Of a DNA stretch of 10,925 nt, positions 1-7,061 are shown one piece after another; the first letter of the stretch is position 1, and each line of letters opens with the position of its first letter. The stretch is from contig JASLEG010000236.1 in the NCBI GenBank assembly GCA_030151225.1, forward strand, positions 1 to 10,925, given 5' to 3'. The notes under the pieces are model-generated. The model made no database searches and was not told the origin of the DNA. It worked only from the letters and a program-made list of their open reading frames with translations. Source of the DNA: Burkholderia sp. (GTDB taxonomy: Bacteria > Pseudomonadota > Gammaproteobacteria > Burkholderiales > Burkholderiaceae). The position numbers were made by a program, and so were the translations under genes.

Positions 1-1058
1 CCCGCCGGCGGCGCGGGCCGCACGCGCGCCTCGAGCCGCCCCGCCAGCGCGTCGCGCGCGAGCACGGCGCGCCACGTGGCGAGGCTCCAGGCCCGCACGT
101 CGGCGTCGGTCGGCAGCCGGAACCACAGGATGCCGGCAAGACCGCGCGGCGGCTCGGCATCGAGCCTGGCCACGAAGGCGCGCACCACCTCGGGGTCGGC
201 GATCAGCTCGTGCGCCACGCCGCCCGGCACCAGCGCGGGCCGCTCGCTCTCGATCGCGGCGATGCGCCCGTCGGCGCCCCAGGTCACGCGCGATCCGTAG
301 GCGGGCAAGGCCACCCGCCACGGATGCGTGGTGCGGCGCGCGAACGCCTCGGCCCAGCCCCACGCGCGCCCGGCATCGAACAGCCCCTCGATCGGATTCA
401 TCACGGCGTGCAACTGCAGCACCGCGGCGTCGCTGGCGGCCAGCAGGCCGTCGAGGTCGGTGCCGTCCAGCCAGCTGGGCAGCGCGGTGATCGACAGCGG
501 CGTCGCGCCGATCGCGCCGCGCAGCCGTATCAGAAAGCGCGTGTAGGCCGCCAGCCGCGAGGTGGCGCAGTCGTAGTCGATCTCGATACCGGCGACGGTC
601 ACGCCGCGCGCGCGCCAGGCGGCCACGCGCGCCGCGATCTCGGCCACGAGCGCAGCGTCGTCCCAGCGCTCCACCTGGCCGTCGATGCGGAACACGGCGG
701 TGACGGGCGCGCCGGACGCGGCCAGCAGCGACCAGTCCGGCACCGCGGTCGACCAGCGGCCGCCGTCGGCGCCGACCCGGTCGTACTCGGCCGCCAGCAC
801 GTGCCAGCCGTGCACGAGGCCGGTCGAGGCGTGCCACGCGTCGGCCACGGCCGGCGTCCAGCTGCGCTGCCAGACGTAGACGTCGTTCGGCAAGGGCGCG
901 GATGCCGACGCGCTCGCGCGGCCCTCTGCGTGCCACGCGAAGGCCGCGGCGACGACGAGCGTCGCGAGCAGCGCCGCGAGCGCACCGGCGAGCGGCGCCA
1001 TGCGGCCGCGCGCGAGCCGGGCGAGCCGGTGCAGGATCGGCCTCATCGGTCGACGCAT
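1..1058 (-). CDS. DUF3142 domain protein, C-terminus cut by window edge
   Basis: This reading frame stays open from an ATG at 1058 to the left edge, giving 352 codons with no stop. Residues 20-42 form a hydrophobic segment after an Arg-rich start, so the protein is probably exported or anchored in the inner membrane with its bulk in the periplasm. The mature part begins near NDVYVWQRSW (residues 58-67), a typical start for the DUF3142 family. An IEIDYDCAT motif (158-166) fits the acidic strand-end seen in TIM-barrel glycosidase-like folds of this family. Its biochemical role is not known. It follows the PDZ protein gene by 34 bases on the same strand, so the two are probably co-transcribed. 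The start is uncertain: a GTG at 1073 and an ATG at 1046 are in frame, and none has a strong ribosome binding site. Family assignment is by recognition, not by search. Confidence 0.82.
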   Translation of the reverse strand, partial: MRRPMRPILHRLARLARGRMAPLAGALAALLATLVVAAAFAWHAEGRASASASAPLPNDVYVWQRSWTPAVADAWHASTGLVHGWHVLAAEYDRVGADGGRWSTAVPDWSLLAASGAPVTAVFRIDGQVERWDDAALVAEIAARVAAWRARGVTVAGIEIDYDCATSRLAAYTRFLIRLRGAIGATPLSITALPSWLDGTDLDGLLAASDAAVLQLHAVMNPIEGLFDAGRAWGWAEAFARRTTHPWRVALPAYGSRVTWGADGRIAAIESERPALVPGGVAHELIADPEVVRAFVARLDAEPPRGLAGILWFRLPTDADVRAWSLATWRAVLARDALAGRLEARVRPAPPA

Positions 1059-1092
1059 GCGGATACGCGGCACCGCCTCATCACGCCACCGC

Positions 1093-2340
1093 TCACTGCG
1101 CGGCGTCGCTGACGAACTTGACGTCGCGCCGCTCGACCTCCACCGACCATTCCTTCGCGCCACGCACCACGTCCAGCGTGACGCGCGTGCCGACCTCGCC
1201 GCGAATCCTGTCCACCACCTGCGGCAGCGACAGCGCCGCCACCGGTTCGCCGTTCACCTTCGCGATGAAATCGCCGGGCTGCAGTTTCGCCTGCTCGGCC
1301 GGCCCGCCGCGGATCACGCCCACCACCTGCGCGGTCGCCTCGTTCGGCCGTTTCCGCAAGGCCACGCCGATGCCCACGAACGATTGCGTGATCGAAGGCA
1401 GCGGGATCCATTTCTCGGGAATGCCCGCCGCGCAATCGACGCAACGCAGCGCGCCGCCGCCGGCCGGCTGCAGGCGAATCAGCGGCGGGGCCTTCGATGC
1501 GCAGCCGCCATCGCGCTTGTCGAAACCGTCACGCAGCGACACGCCGGCCTCGCTCTGGCAGGCCTGCAGCGTGTTCGGCATCAGCGGGATCGAATCGCTC
1601 GCGAATTCGCCGAACGACACGTAGGCGACGTCGCCGCGCAGCACGATCGCGGGCTGGCCCGGCTCGCGCAGCGCGCCACGCTTCCAGCCGGCCCAGGCGG
1701 ACTGCAGGTCGGGGTATTCGGCCGGCACGTAGGCGCCGTTGAAGCGACCCGACGGCGCGCTCGCCGGGGTGCGCAGCGCCGGCGGCAGGATCACGATCGG
1801 CAGGTATCTGGGCGCCGGCGCCTCGCTCACCAGATGCCCGTTCGCGATCGCCACCGTCAGCAGCTTGCCGTCGCGCTCGGCCAGCGCGTGATAGGCATGA
1901 TCGTTGGCCGGCCCGAAATCGCCGATGGCCACGTAGGCGGGTACGTCCGACGGCTTGCCCTCGCTCGTGACGAAGCGAGTCGTACCGTTCCCGCGTACCG
2001 CCACGAGCCCGAACTTCGCCAGCGAATCGGTGTCGATGCCGGCGTATTCGGCCGGCAGCACGATCTTGCCGGTGCTCGCGTCGAGCAGGCCGCGCCGGTC
2101 GCCATCCGTCGCGATCGCGAGATCGGGGTAGCCGGGGGTGGTCTCGATCGACAGGTCGTCATAGCCCTTCGTCAGCGGCTTGCCGTCGCGATACAGGTAA
2201 GCCTTGTCGTCGCGCTGCACGACGGTGGTCTTGCCGCCGTCCGCATGCGTGACGGCCGGCTGCACGACGAAAGCCGCGGCGGCGGCGAACAGCGCGGCGC
2301 GCGCGATGCGCGGCAGCAGGCGGGCGGGAAGATCAGTCAT
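1093..2340 (-). CDS. Exported protein with WG-like N-terminal part and C-terminal PDZ domain
   Basis: The product is 415 residues. Residues 1-33 look like a Sec signal peptide: Arg residues, then an Ala-rich hydrophobic core, then a likely cleavage after THA. Residues 35-110 resemble WG/KWG-type beta repeats, with patterns such as AYLYRDGKPL and RGLLDASTGKIVLP. A central region holds a CVDC pair near residue 300. Residues 320-415 are a PDZ domain of the kind in HtrA and C-terminal processing proteases (SFVGIGVAL, then GGPAEQAKLQPGDFIAKVNG). No serine protease or tail-protease catalytic domain is visible, so this is probably a periplasmic binding or scaffold protein, not an enzyme. It is the first gene of a likely two-gene unit with the DUF3142 gene. 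The start sits right before the signal peptide, and only a weak GAGAG-like binding site precedes it. Confidence 0.85.
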   Translation of the reverse strand: MTDLPARLLPRIARAALFAAAAAFVVQPAVTHADGGKTTVVQRDDKAYLYRDGKPLTKGYDDLSIETTPGYPDLAIATDGDRRGLLDASTGKIVLPAEYAGIDTDSLAKFGLVAVRGNGTTRFVTSEGKPSDVPAYVAIGDFGPANDHAYHALAERDGKLLTVAIANGHLVSEAPAPRYLPIVILPPALRTPASAPSGRFNGAYVPAEYPDLQSAWAGWKRGALREPGQPAIVLRGDVAYVSFGEFASDSIPLMPNTLQACQSEAGVSLRDGFDKRDGGCASKAPPLIRLQPAGGGALRCVDCAAGIPEKWIPLPSITQSFVGIGVALRKRPNEATAQVVGVIRGGPAEQAKLQPGDFIAKVNGEPVAALSLPQVVDRIRGEVGTRVTLDVVRGAKEWSVEVERRDVKFVSDAAQ

Positions 2341-2382
2341 GGGCCGGGCTCTCTCGGTATGGATATGGGTTTTGACGAAACC

Positions 2383-2402
2383 GGGGCCGCGGCCGCGGCC
2401 CC
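2383..2402. repeat. Perfect 20-bp GC palindrome, possible hairpin downstream of the DUF3820 gene
   Basis: The 20 bases read the same on both strands (GGGGCCGCGG followed by its reverse complement). They lie 7 bases beyond the DUF3820 stop and 43 bases upstream of the PDZ-protein start, both on minus. The RNA could fold as an 8-bp all-GC stem with a 4-base loop. On the minus strand only a short GGTTT follows, so a classical U-tract terminator is not supported. It may be a transcription attenuator, an mRNA 3' stabiliser or a protein site. Confidence 0.5.
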
Positions 2403-2409
2403 CGGGCGC

Positions 2410-2625
2410 CTAGCCGCGCCTGCGCAGCGGATCGAGCAGGCCGCGCAGGCCGTTGTGGTCCATTTCCTGAACCAGCGCGAGCTGCCGGCCCAGCGTGCCG
2501 CGTGGAAAGCCCTCGCGCGCCATCCAGTTGAGGTAATGCCCGGGCAGGTCGGCGAGCAGCCGCCCCTTGTACTTGCCGTAGGGCATGGTGACGGTGACGA
2601 GGGCTTCGAGATCGGCGGGATTCAT
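2410..2625 (-). CDS. Small DUF3820 family protein
   Basis: The product is 71 residues, the usual size for DUF3820, also called the putative quorum-sensing-regulated virulence factor family in Pfam. The core MPYGKYKGRLLADLPGHYL and the following NWMAREGFPRGTLG are the family hallmark. It is a small soluble cytoplasmic protein with no assigned biochemical role. The frame continues upstream to about 2793, but the extra residues are unlike the family. I chose the ATG at 2625 because it gives the normal MNPADLEALV-type start. No Shine-Dalgarno sequence precedes this ATG; instead an 8-bp inverted repeat ends 10 bases upstream. It is divergent from the DUF4274 gene and precedes the PDZ-protein gene on the same strand. 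Confidence 0.83.
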   Translation of the reverse strand: MNPADLEALVTVTMPYGKYKGRLLADLPGHYLNWMAREGFPRGTLGRQLALVQEMDHNGLRGLLDPLRRRG

Positions 2626-2635
2626 GCGCGTATTG

Positions 2636-2660
2636 TGCCCGGCTTTGGATTCGCCGGGCA
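2636..2660. repeat. Inverted repeat (8-bp arms, 9-base loop) just upstream of the DUF3820 start
   Basis: Arms TGCCCGGC (2636-2643) and GCCGGGCA (2653-2660) are perfectly complementary around a 9-base AT-richer loop. The repeat ends 10 bases before the chosen DUF3820 ATG at 2625, where a ribosome binding site would be expected. It could be a 5' leader hairpin or an operator. Function is inferred from position only. Confidence 0.45.
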
Positions 2661-2741
2661 TGCTGCGGCACGCGCGGCCGGTGGCCACGGCAATGGGACG
2701 GATCGCGTGGCGATCGACCGGATCGGTGACGTCGATACCGT

Positions 2742-2747
2742 TAGAAT
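2742..2747 (+). promoter_or_regulatory. Possible -10 element (TAGAAT) for the DUF4274 gene
   Basis: TAGAAT matches five of six bases of the sigma-70 -10 consensus. It sits in a small AT-richer patch of otherwise GC-rich DNA, 35 bases before the DUF4274 start. No good -35 hexamer is found at 16-18 bases upstream, so the call is weak. Confidence 0.35.
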
Positions 2748-2782
2748 TTGCGCATCGCCCACCCGCCCGCCCACCCCGCACG

Positions 2783-3301
2783 ATGTCCGCCACCCCGATG
2801 ACCGACGAACAGCGCGAACACGCCGTCTGGCAGCTCGTGCTCGACTATCTCGCCACCGCGAGCCCCGAGCAGTGGCACGTGTACGCCGCGCGCTCGAACT
2901 ACGACGGCAACGCGCGCGGCCTGCAATGGCTGCTCGACAATCCCGCGCTCGATCGCGGCACCGCGCTGCTGATCTACTGGTATCTCGGCGCCGCCTGGTA
3001 CGTGCAGTTCGGGTCCGAGGCGGAGATGGCGCCGTATCAGCGCGACACGTTCCACACGCTGCAACTGATCGAGCAGCGCCATCGCGACGGCTTCTGGGCG
3101 CGCGACGCGATCTGGTTCGATCCCGCGCATTCGGAAGGCGGCGGCCCCGGCGACTACCCCGACCTGCCCCAGCACCGCCCCACGCCCGCCTCGATGCTGC
3201 AGGCGACGGCCGGCCGCGATTACGTCGATCTCGATCCCGAAGGCTACGACGAGGGGTTGCCGCTCGAGCTGGCCGAGCGGATCTTCGCGTTGTACGACTG
3301 A
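2783..3301 (+). CDS. DUF4274 domain protein
   Basis: The product is 172 residues. The family pattern is clear: SPEQWHVYAARSNYDGN (27-43), then LQWLLDNPALDRGTAL (47-62) and LIYWYLGAAWYVQF (63-76). DUF4274 proteins are small soluble proteins of unknown function. Many are scattered in accessory regions and some neighbour polymorphic toxin loci, but nothing here shows such a role. The open frame extends upstream to 2585, overlapping the DUF3820 gene on the other strand. I chose the ATG at 2783 because the family-like sequence begins shortly after it; the ATG at 2798 is an alternative. Neither has a visible Shine-Dalgarno sequence. The gene converges on the racemase-like gene with 26 bases between stops. 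Confidence 0.83.
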   Translation: MSATPMTDEQREHAVWQLVLDYLATASPEQWHVYAARSNYDGNARGLQWLLDNPALDRGTALLIYWYLGAAWYVQFGSEAEMAPYQRDTFHTLQLIEQRHRDGFWARDAIWFDPAHSEGGGPGDYPDLPQHRPTPASMLQATAGRDYVDLDPEGYDEGLPLELAERIFALYD

Positions 3302-3327
3302 AGGGCGGCGGCGGGCGGCGGGCGCCG

Positions 3328-4050
3328 TCAGGCCGGATCGCGCGCGGCCCGCCGCTTTGCCTCGGCGAGCGCGGCCCGCGCGGCGTCGAACGGCCGGCGG
3401 GCGTCACGCACGCGCGCGGCGGCCGGCGCCATCCACGGGTGCGCGAAAGCCACCTCCGCAGCACCGGCGGCATACGCCGCGTCGGCCGCCGCGGCGATCG
3501 CGTCGAGGCAGGCATCGAGCGCATCGCGCTGGAACAGCGCCCACGCCCCGGCCACCACCGTCACCGCCACGGCCGTCACGCCGTCGCCGGCATGGCGCGC
3601 GAACAGCGCGCGCGTCGGCTCGACCACCGCGTCGAGCGCGCACAGCACCACCAGCCTGCCGCGCGTCGCGCCGGCCTGCGCCGCCAGCGCAAGATCGGCG
3701 CGCACGACCGGCACGGGCGGCACGGGCGGCACGGGCATTCGGGCGGCGAGGTCGCCGCCGTCGCCCGCCTCCATCGCCTCCATCGCCTCCATCGCCTCGA
3801 TCGCCGCGAGCGCGGGCCCGAGGCTCGCGCAGGTCACCACCACCGCATCGGCGTCCGACGCGAGCGTGCTCACGCAGCGCCGCACTGCGTCGATCAGGCT
3901 CGCCGGCGTGCCACCCGCGGCCTGCGCCGCCTCGCGAAGCTCGGGCCGCACGAGATGACGACGCGGCGCGTCGGACACGCCAAGTGCCTCGGACGCCGCC
4001 GCGAACACCTGGCGGTTGGCCTCGATCGTATGCAGGAAGGCGATGCGCAT
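3328..4050 (-). CDS. Asp/Glu racemase superfamily protein
   Basis: The product is 240 residues, about the usual size for hydantoin/Asp/Glu racemase-type proteins. The N-terminal strand MRIAFLHTIE and the motif VVVTCASLGPA (71-80) mark the first catalytic half, with Cys74 as the expected catalytic thiol. The second half normally contributes a second Cys; here the matching region EVAFAHPWMAP (199-209) has none. It may therefore not be a two-base racemase, but a decarboxylase, isomerase or inactive relative; the substrate is unknown. Between the halves, residues 84-96 (AME repeats) and 107-115 (VPP repeats) come from 9-bp DNA repeats. The ATG at 4050 is preceded by GGAG at 5 bases, which fixes the start. 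The frame stays open further upstream but lacks family sequence. A candidate promoter lies at 4078-4106. Confidence 0.8.
   Translation of the reverse strand: MRIAFLHTIEANRQVFAAASEALGVSDAPRRHLVRPELREAAQAAGGTPASLIDAVRRCVSTLASDADAVVVTCASLGPALAAIEAMEAMEAMEAGDGGDLAARMPVPPVPPVPVVRADLALAAQAGATRGRLVVLCALDAVVEPTRALFARHAGDGVTAVAVTVVAGAWALFQRDALDACLDAIAAAADAAYAAGAAEVAFAHPWMAPAAARVRDARRPFDAARAALAEAKRRAARDPA
3711..3737. repeat. Three tandem copies of a 9-bp unit inside the racemase-like gene
   Basis: GCACGGGCG occurs at 3711-3719 and 3720-3728, and with one change at 3729-3737. On the coding strand it yields VPPVPPVPV just before the VPVVRAD strand typical of the family. Being a multiple of three, copy changes would keep the frame. 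Confidence 0.85.
3767..3802. repeat. Four tandem copies of a second 9-bp unit inside the racemase-like gene
   Basis: GCCTCCATC occurs three times (3767-3775, 3776-3784, 3785-3793), followed by GCCTCGATC (3794-3802). On the coding strand it gives an IEAMEAMEAMEA stretch (residues 84-95). It lies only 29 bases from the other 9-bp repeat. Confidence 0.87.
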
Positions 4051-4077
4051 GATGGCTCCGATATGGGATGACGACGC

Positions 4078-4106
4078 ATTGTTGCCATCCCCGCGCCGCT
4101 CGACAA
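4078..4106 (-). promoter_or_regulatory. Candidate sigma-70 promoter for the racemase-like gene
   Basis: Read on minus, TTGTCG (4106-4101) and AACAAT (4083-4078) each match four of six consensus bases with a 17-base spacer. Transcription would start near 4071, about 20 bases before the ATG at 4050 and ahead of its GGAG ribosome binding site. A perfect 10-bp palindrome (CCGGTACCGG, 4115-4124) lies 8 bases upstream of the -35 and could be an activator or repressor site. Confidence 0.45.
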
Positions 4107-4145
4107 GGCAAGCGCCGGTACCGGTATGTTCGCTACCCGTCTGCC

Positions 4146-4169
4146 GTGTGCGTGTGCGTGTGCGTGTGC
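4146..4169. repeat. Four perfect copies of GTGTGC between the HxlR and racemase-like genes
   Basis: The hexamer is repeated four times without change. Every step alternates purine and pyrimidine, a pattern known to favour left-handed Z-DNA under negative supercoiling. It sits 6 bases past the HxlR stop and about 40 bases upstream of the candidate promoter of the racemase-like gene. Any function is inferred. Confidence 0.9.
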
Positions 4170-4175
4170 CGGCGC

Positions 4176-4568
4176 TCAGGCGGCCGACGCGAGGCGCGTG
4201 TCGAACACCTCGCGCGCCGTCTCCACCTCGTCGAGGTGTTCGAGCATCCACACGTAGATGGCGCGGAACGGCCCGAGCAGCGAGCGCCCGAGCGGCGTGA
4301 GCTCGTACTCGACCGCCACCGGCGAGACCGGGATCACGGTGCGCGACACCAGCCCGTTGCGTTCGAGCCGGCGCAGGCACTGCGTCAGCGCCTTCTGCGT
4401 GACGCCCTCGAGATGCCGCTTGATCGCGTTGAAGCGCAGCGGGCCGGGGTCGAGCACGGTCAGCACCATCATCGACCACTTGTCGGCGATCTGGTCGAAC
4501 AGCAGGCGGCTCGGGCAATTGACGGAGAAGGTCCGGCGCTCGGTTGCGGTGGAGGTGGACACGGACAA
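4176..4568 (-). CDS. HxlR family transcriptional regulator
   Basis: The product is 130 residues, a winged helix-turn-helix of the HxlR family. The N-terminal part CPSRLLFDQIADKWSMMVL (18-36) matches the family signature in which a conserved Cys precedes the first helix. LRFNAIKRHLEGVTQKALT (44-62) and the following LRRLERNGLVSR form the DNA-binding helices, and YELTPLGRSL (88-97) is the wing and start of the dimer helix. In YodB and HypR of Bacillus an N-terminal Cys senses quinones or disulfide stress; Cys18 is placed similarly, so redox sensing is plausible but unproven. The gene is divergent from an Old Yellow Enzyme gene, its likely target. The start appears to be TTG at 4568, 5 bases after GAGG; a GTG at 4562 is the alternative. 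No in-frame ATG is nearby. Confidence 0.88.
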   Translation of the reverse strand: MSVSTSTATERRTFSVNCPSRLLFDQIADKWSMMVLTVLDPGPLRFNAIKRHLEGVTQKALTQCLRRLERNGLVSRTVIPVSPVAVEYELTPLGRSLLGPFRAIYVWMLEHLDEVETAREVFDTRLASAA

Positions 4569-4582
4569 GGTTTCCTCGAAGT

Positions 4583-4620
4583 AACCTGGGCGACGTGAAG
4601 TGCGTGATTGACACCAGGTT
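4583..4620. promoter_or_regulatory. Dyad in the HxlR/OYE intergenic region, candidate HxlR operator
   Basis: AACCTGG (4583-4589) and CCAGGTT (4614-4620) are perfect inverted repeats with centres 31 bases apart, close to three helical turns. The left arm lies next to the HxlR ribosome binding site; the right arm lies between the -35 and -10 of the OYE promoter. A dimer or pair of dimers bound here could affect both genes. The assignment to HxlR is inference from position. Confidence 0.5.
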
Positions 4621-4635
4621 TCCGGAATATACCAT
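4608..4635 (+). promoter_or_regulatory. Sigma-70 promoter for the Old Yellow Enzyme gene
   Basis: A perfect TTGACA (4608-4613) is followed after 16 bases by TACCAT (4630-4635), which matches four of six bases of the -10. A start near 4642 gives a leader of about 22 bases, enough for the GGAG at 4654-4657. TATACC at 4628 is an alternative -10 but with a spacer of only 14. Confidence 0.6.
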
Positions 4636-4663
4636 CGAGGCTCCGTTCAACCCGGAGTTCCGC

Positions 4664-5788
<1,125 letters not shown>

Positions 5789-5807
5789 GCAGCACGCACC
5801 GGCCGGC

Positions 5808-5845
5808 GCGCGCGAGCCCGCACGCATCGATGCGGTTTCGCGCGC
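5808..5845. repeat. Nested inverted repeats between the OYE and GNAT genes
   Basis: An outer pair, GCGCGCGA (5808-5815) and TCGCGCGC (5838-5845), encloses a perfect 12-bp palindrome CGCATCGATGCG (5823-5834). It starts 20 bases past the OYE stop. No T-tract follows, so a standard terminator is not supported. A TATCAT at 5853-5858 could be a -10 for the GNAT gene; the inner palindrome would then overlap its -35 region like an operator. Confidence 0.4.
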
Positions 5846-5904
5846 CTGCCCCTATCATGAGCGCCGGGACAATCACGGCGCCGTGCGGCGCATGCGGAGC
5901 GGGA

Positions 5905-6357
5905 ATGGCGGCACGCGCACTCGATATCGACGACCTGGACCTGATCTGCCGGCATCGCGTGGCGATGTTCCGCGAAGCCGGCCGCGACGCGGCCACGCTC
6001 GATCGGATGAGCCCGCCGTTTCGCGCGTGGCTCGCGCCGCGGCTCGCCGACGGCCGCTACTTCGGCTTCGCGCTGTGCGACGGCGGCGAGCCGGTGGCCG
6101 GCATCGGGCTGATGCTGATCGACTGGCCGCCGCATCCGGCGCACCCGGAGCAGGACCGGCGCGGCTACGTGCTCAACCTGTACGTGGAGCCGAGCCATCG
6201 CCGCCGCGGGCTCGCGCGCGAGCTGATGCGGCTGGCCGACGCCGAGTTCGGCCGGCGCGGCGTGCGGTACGCGGTGCTGCACGCCACCGAGCAGGGCCAG
6301 CCGCTGTATGCCGGGCTGGGCTGGCGCGGCACGACGGAAATGGCGAAACCGCTGTGA
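5905..6357 (+). CDS. GNAT family N-acetyltransferase
   Basis: The product is 150 residues. The acetyl-CoA site is clear: YVLNLYVEPSHRRRGLARELM (88-108), with RRRGLA (99-104) as the pyrophosphate-binding R-x-x-G-x-A motif. The C-terminal QPLYAGLGWRGTTEM (132-146) is the usual end of the fold. The acceptor substrate cannot be told; N-termini like this (ICRHRVAMFREAG) occur in small-molecule and protein acetyltransferases of unknown target. I chose the ATG at 5905 because GGAG lies 5 bases upstream and the fold begins right after; in-frame ATGs at 5857 and 5830 would add unrelated residues and lack a ribosome binding site. Its stop codon overlaps the GTG start of the next gene (GTGA), so the two are probably translationally coupled. 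Confidence 0.88.
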   Translation: MAARALDIDDLDLICRHRVAMFREAGRDAATLDRMSPPFRAWLAPRLADGRYFGFALCDGGEPVAGIGLMLIDWPPHPAHPEQDRRGYVLNLYVEPSHRRRGLARELMRLADAEFGRRGVRYAVLHATEQGQPLYAGLGWRGTTEMAKPL

Positions 6358-7061
6358 AGGCCCGGCAGATCTTCCTCAAGGCCCTGGTGCTGCTCGATCG
6401 CGGCGCGAAAGAGCGCGGCGAGGCGGCCCTGCAGATGGCCGTCGATGCGGCCGGCAGGGAACCCGACGCGATCACGCAGGTGCAGGCGCTCGTGTGTCTC
6501 GGCGATCGTCTTTGCGACAGCGGGCGGCAGGAAGCGGCGCGCCCGCTGCTGCTTCGGGCGCTCGACGCGATGCCCGACGAAGCCGCCTCGGACGACGTGC
6601 TCGCGGCCGAGCTGGCCCGCGCCCGCACGCTGCTGGCCTCCACGCCGTCGCTCGACTTCAAGGGCCGCGCCTGGCCGATCGCCGAGTTCATCGCGCGCGT
6701 GCAGGCGCGCACCGAACGCACCGGGCACGCGGCGGACGCCGCCTGGCATTACGACGTCTACGGCGACGACACCGACGCATGGCATGCCGGACAGACCGTG
6801 TACGTCGGCGATCCGGTGCAGGTGGACGACGACGATCGCCTCGTCCTGCCGCCCGACGTCGTGGCACGCGGCCACGCATTCCGGTGCTCGGGCGAGCAGT
6901 TTCAGGACGTGGTGGACCTCGCTTTCCGGCAATGCCCCGACGCATCGATCGACGCGGTGATCCGCTGCCTCGCGCATTTCCTGCAGCACGACGACTTCCT
7001 CGACCTGCATGACGACACCTCACCGGAGCACGGCACCGACCATGCACCCTGCAACGAATGA
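6354..7061 (+). CDS. Two-part protein: TPR-like helical N-terminus, DUF7716-like C-terminus
   Basis: The product is 235 residues. I do not recognise it with confidence as a whole. Residues 5-95 are Ala/Leu-rich paired helices resembling two or three TPR-type repeats, such as GEAALQMAVDAAGREPDA and QEAARPLLLRALDAMP. Residues 130-220 are acidic and mixed alpha/beta. Within them, EQFQDVVDLAFRQCPDASID (181-200) followed by DDFLDL (213-218) resembles the DUF7716 family, a small-domain family of unknown function that I associate with immunity-like proteins. The GTG at 6354 overlaps the GNAT stop by four bases; no ATG is available near it, and the frame upstream carries GNAT-shadow sequence. Third-position GC is high throughout, so it is a real gene. 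It overlaps the next small gene by 20 bases, which suggests a three-gene unit. Confidence 0.72.
   Translation: MKARQIFLKALVLLDRGAKERGEAALQMAVDAAGREPDAITQVQALVCLGDRLCDSGRQEAARPLLLRALDAMPDEAASDDVLAAELARARTLLASTPSLDFKGRAWPIAEFIARVQARTERTGHAADAAWHYDVYGDDTDAWHAGQTVYVGDPVQVDDDDRLVLPPDVVARGHAFRCSGEQFQDVVDLAFRQCPDASIDAVIRCLAHFLQHDDFLDLHDDTSPEHGTDHAPCNE

Noticed and set aside
3711..3802. CRISPR-like or satellite array
   Set aside because: Units are 9 bp, directly abutting and in frame within a coding gene; there are no spacers.
1000..4071. A 1023-codon open frame on plus
   Set aside because: It runs antisense to the PDZ, DUF3820 and racemase-like genes and shows Arg/His/Ala-rich low-complexity sequence typical of out-of-frame GC-rich DNA. 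No domain is seen.
4115..4124. CCGGTACCGG as a third TetR operator
   Set aside because: With the adjoining bases it shares only one ATACCG half-site with the two TetR operators; the other half differs, so it is kept only as a possible site for another regulator.
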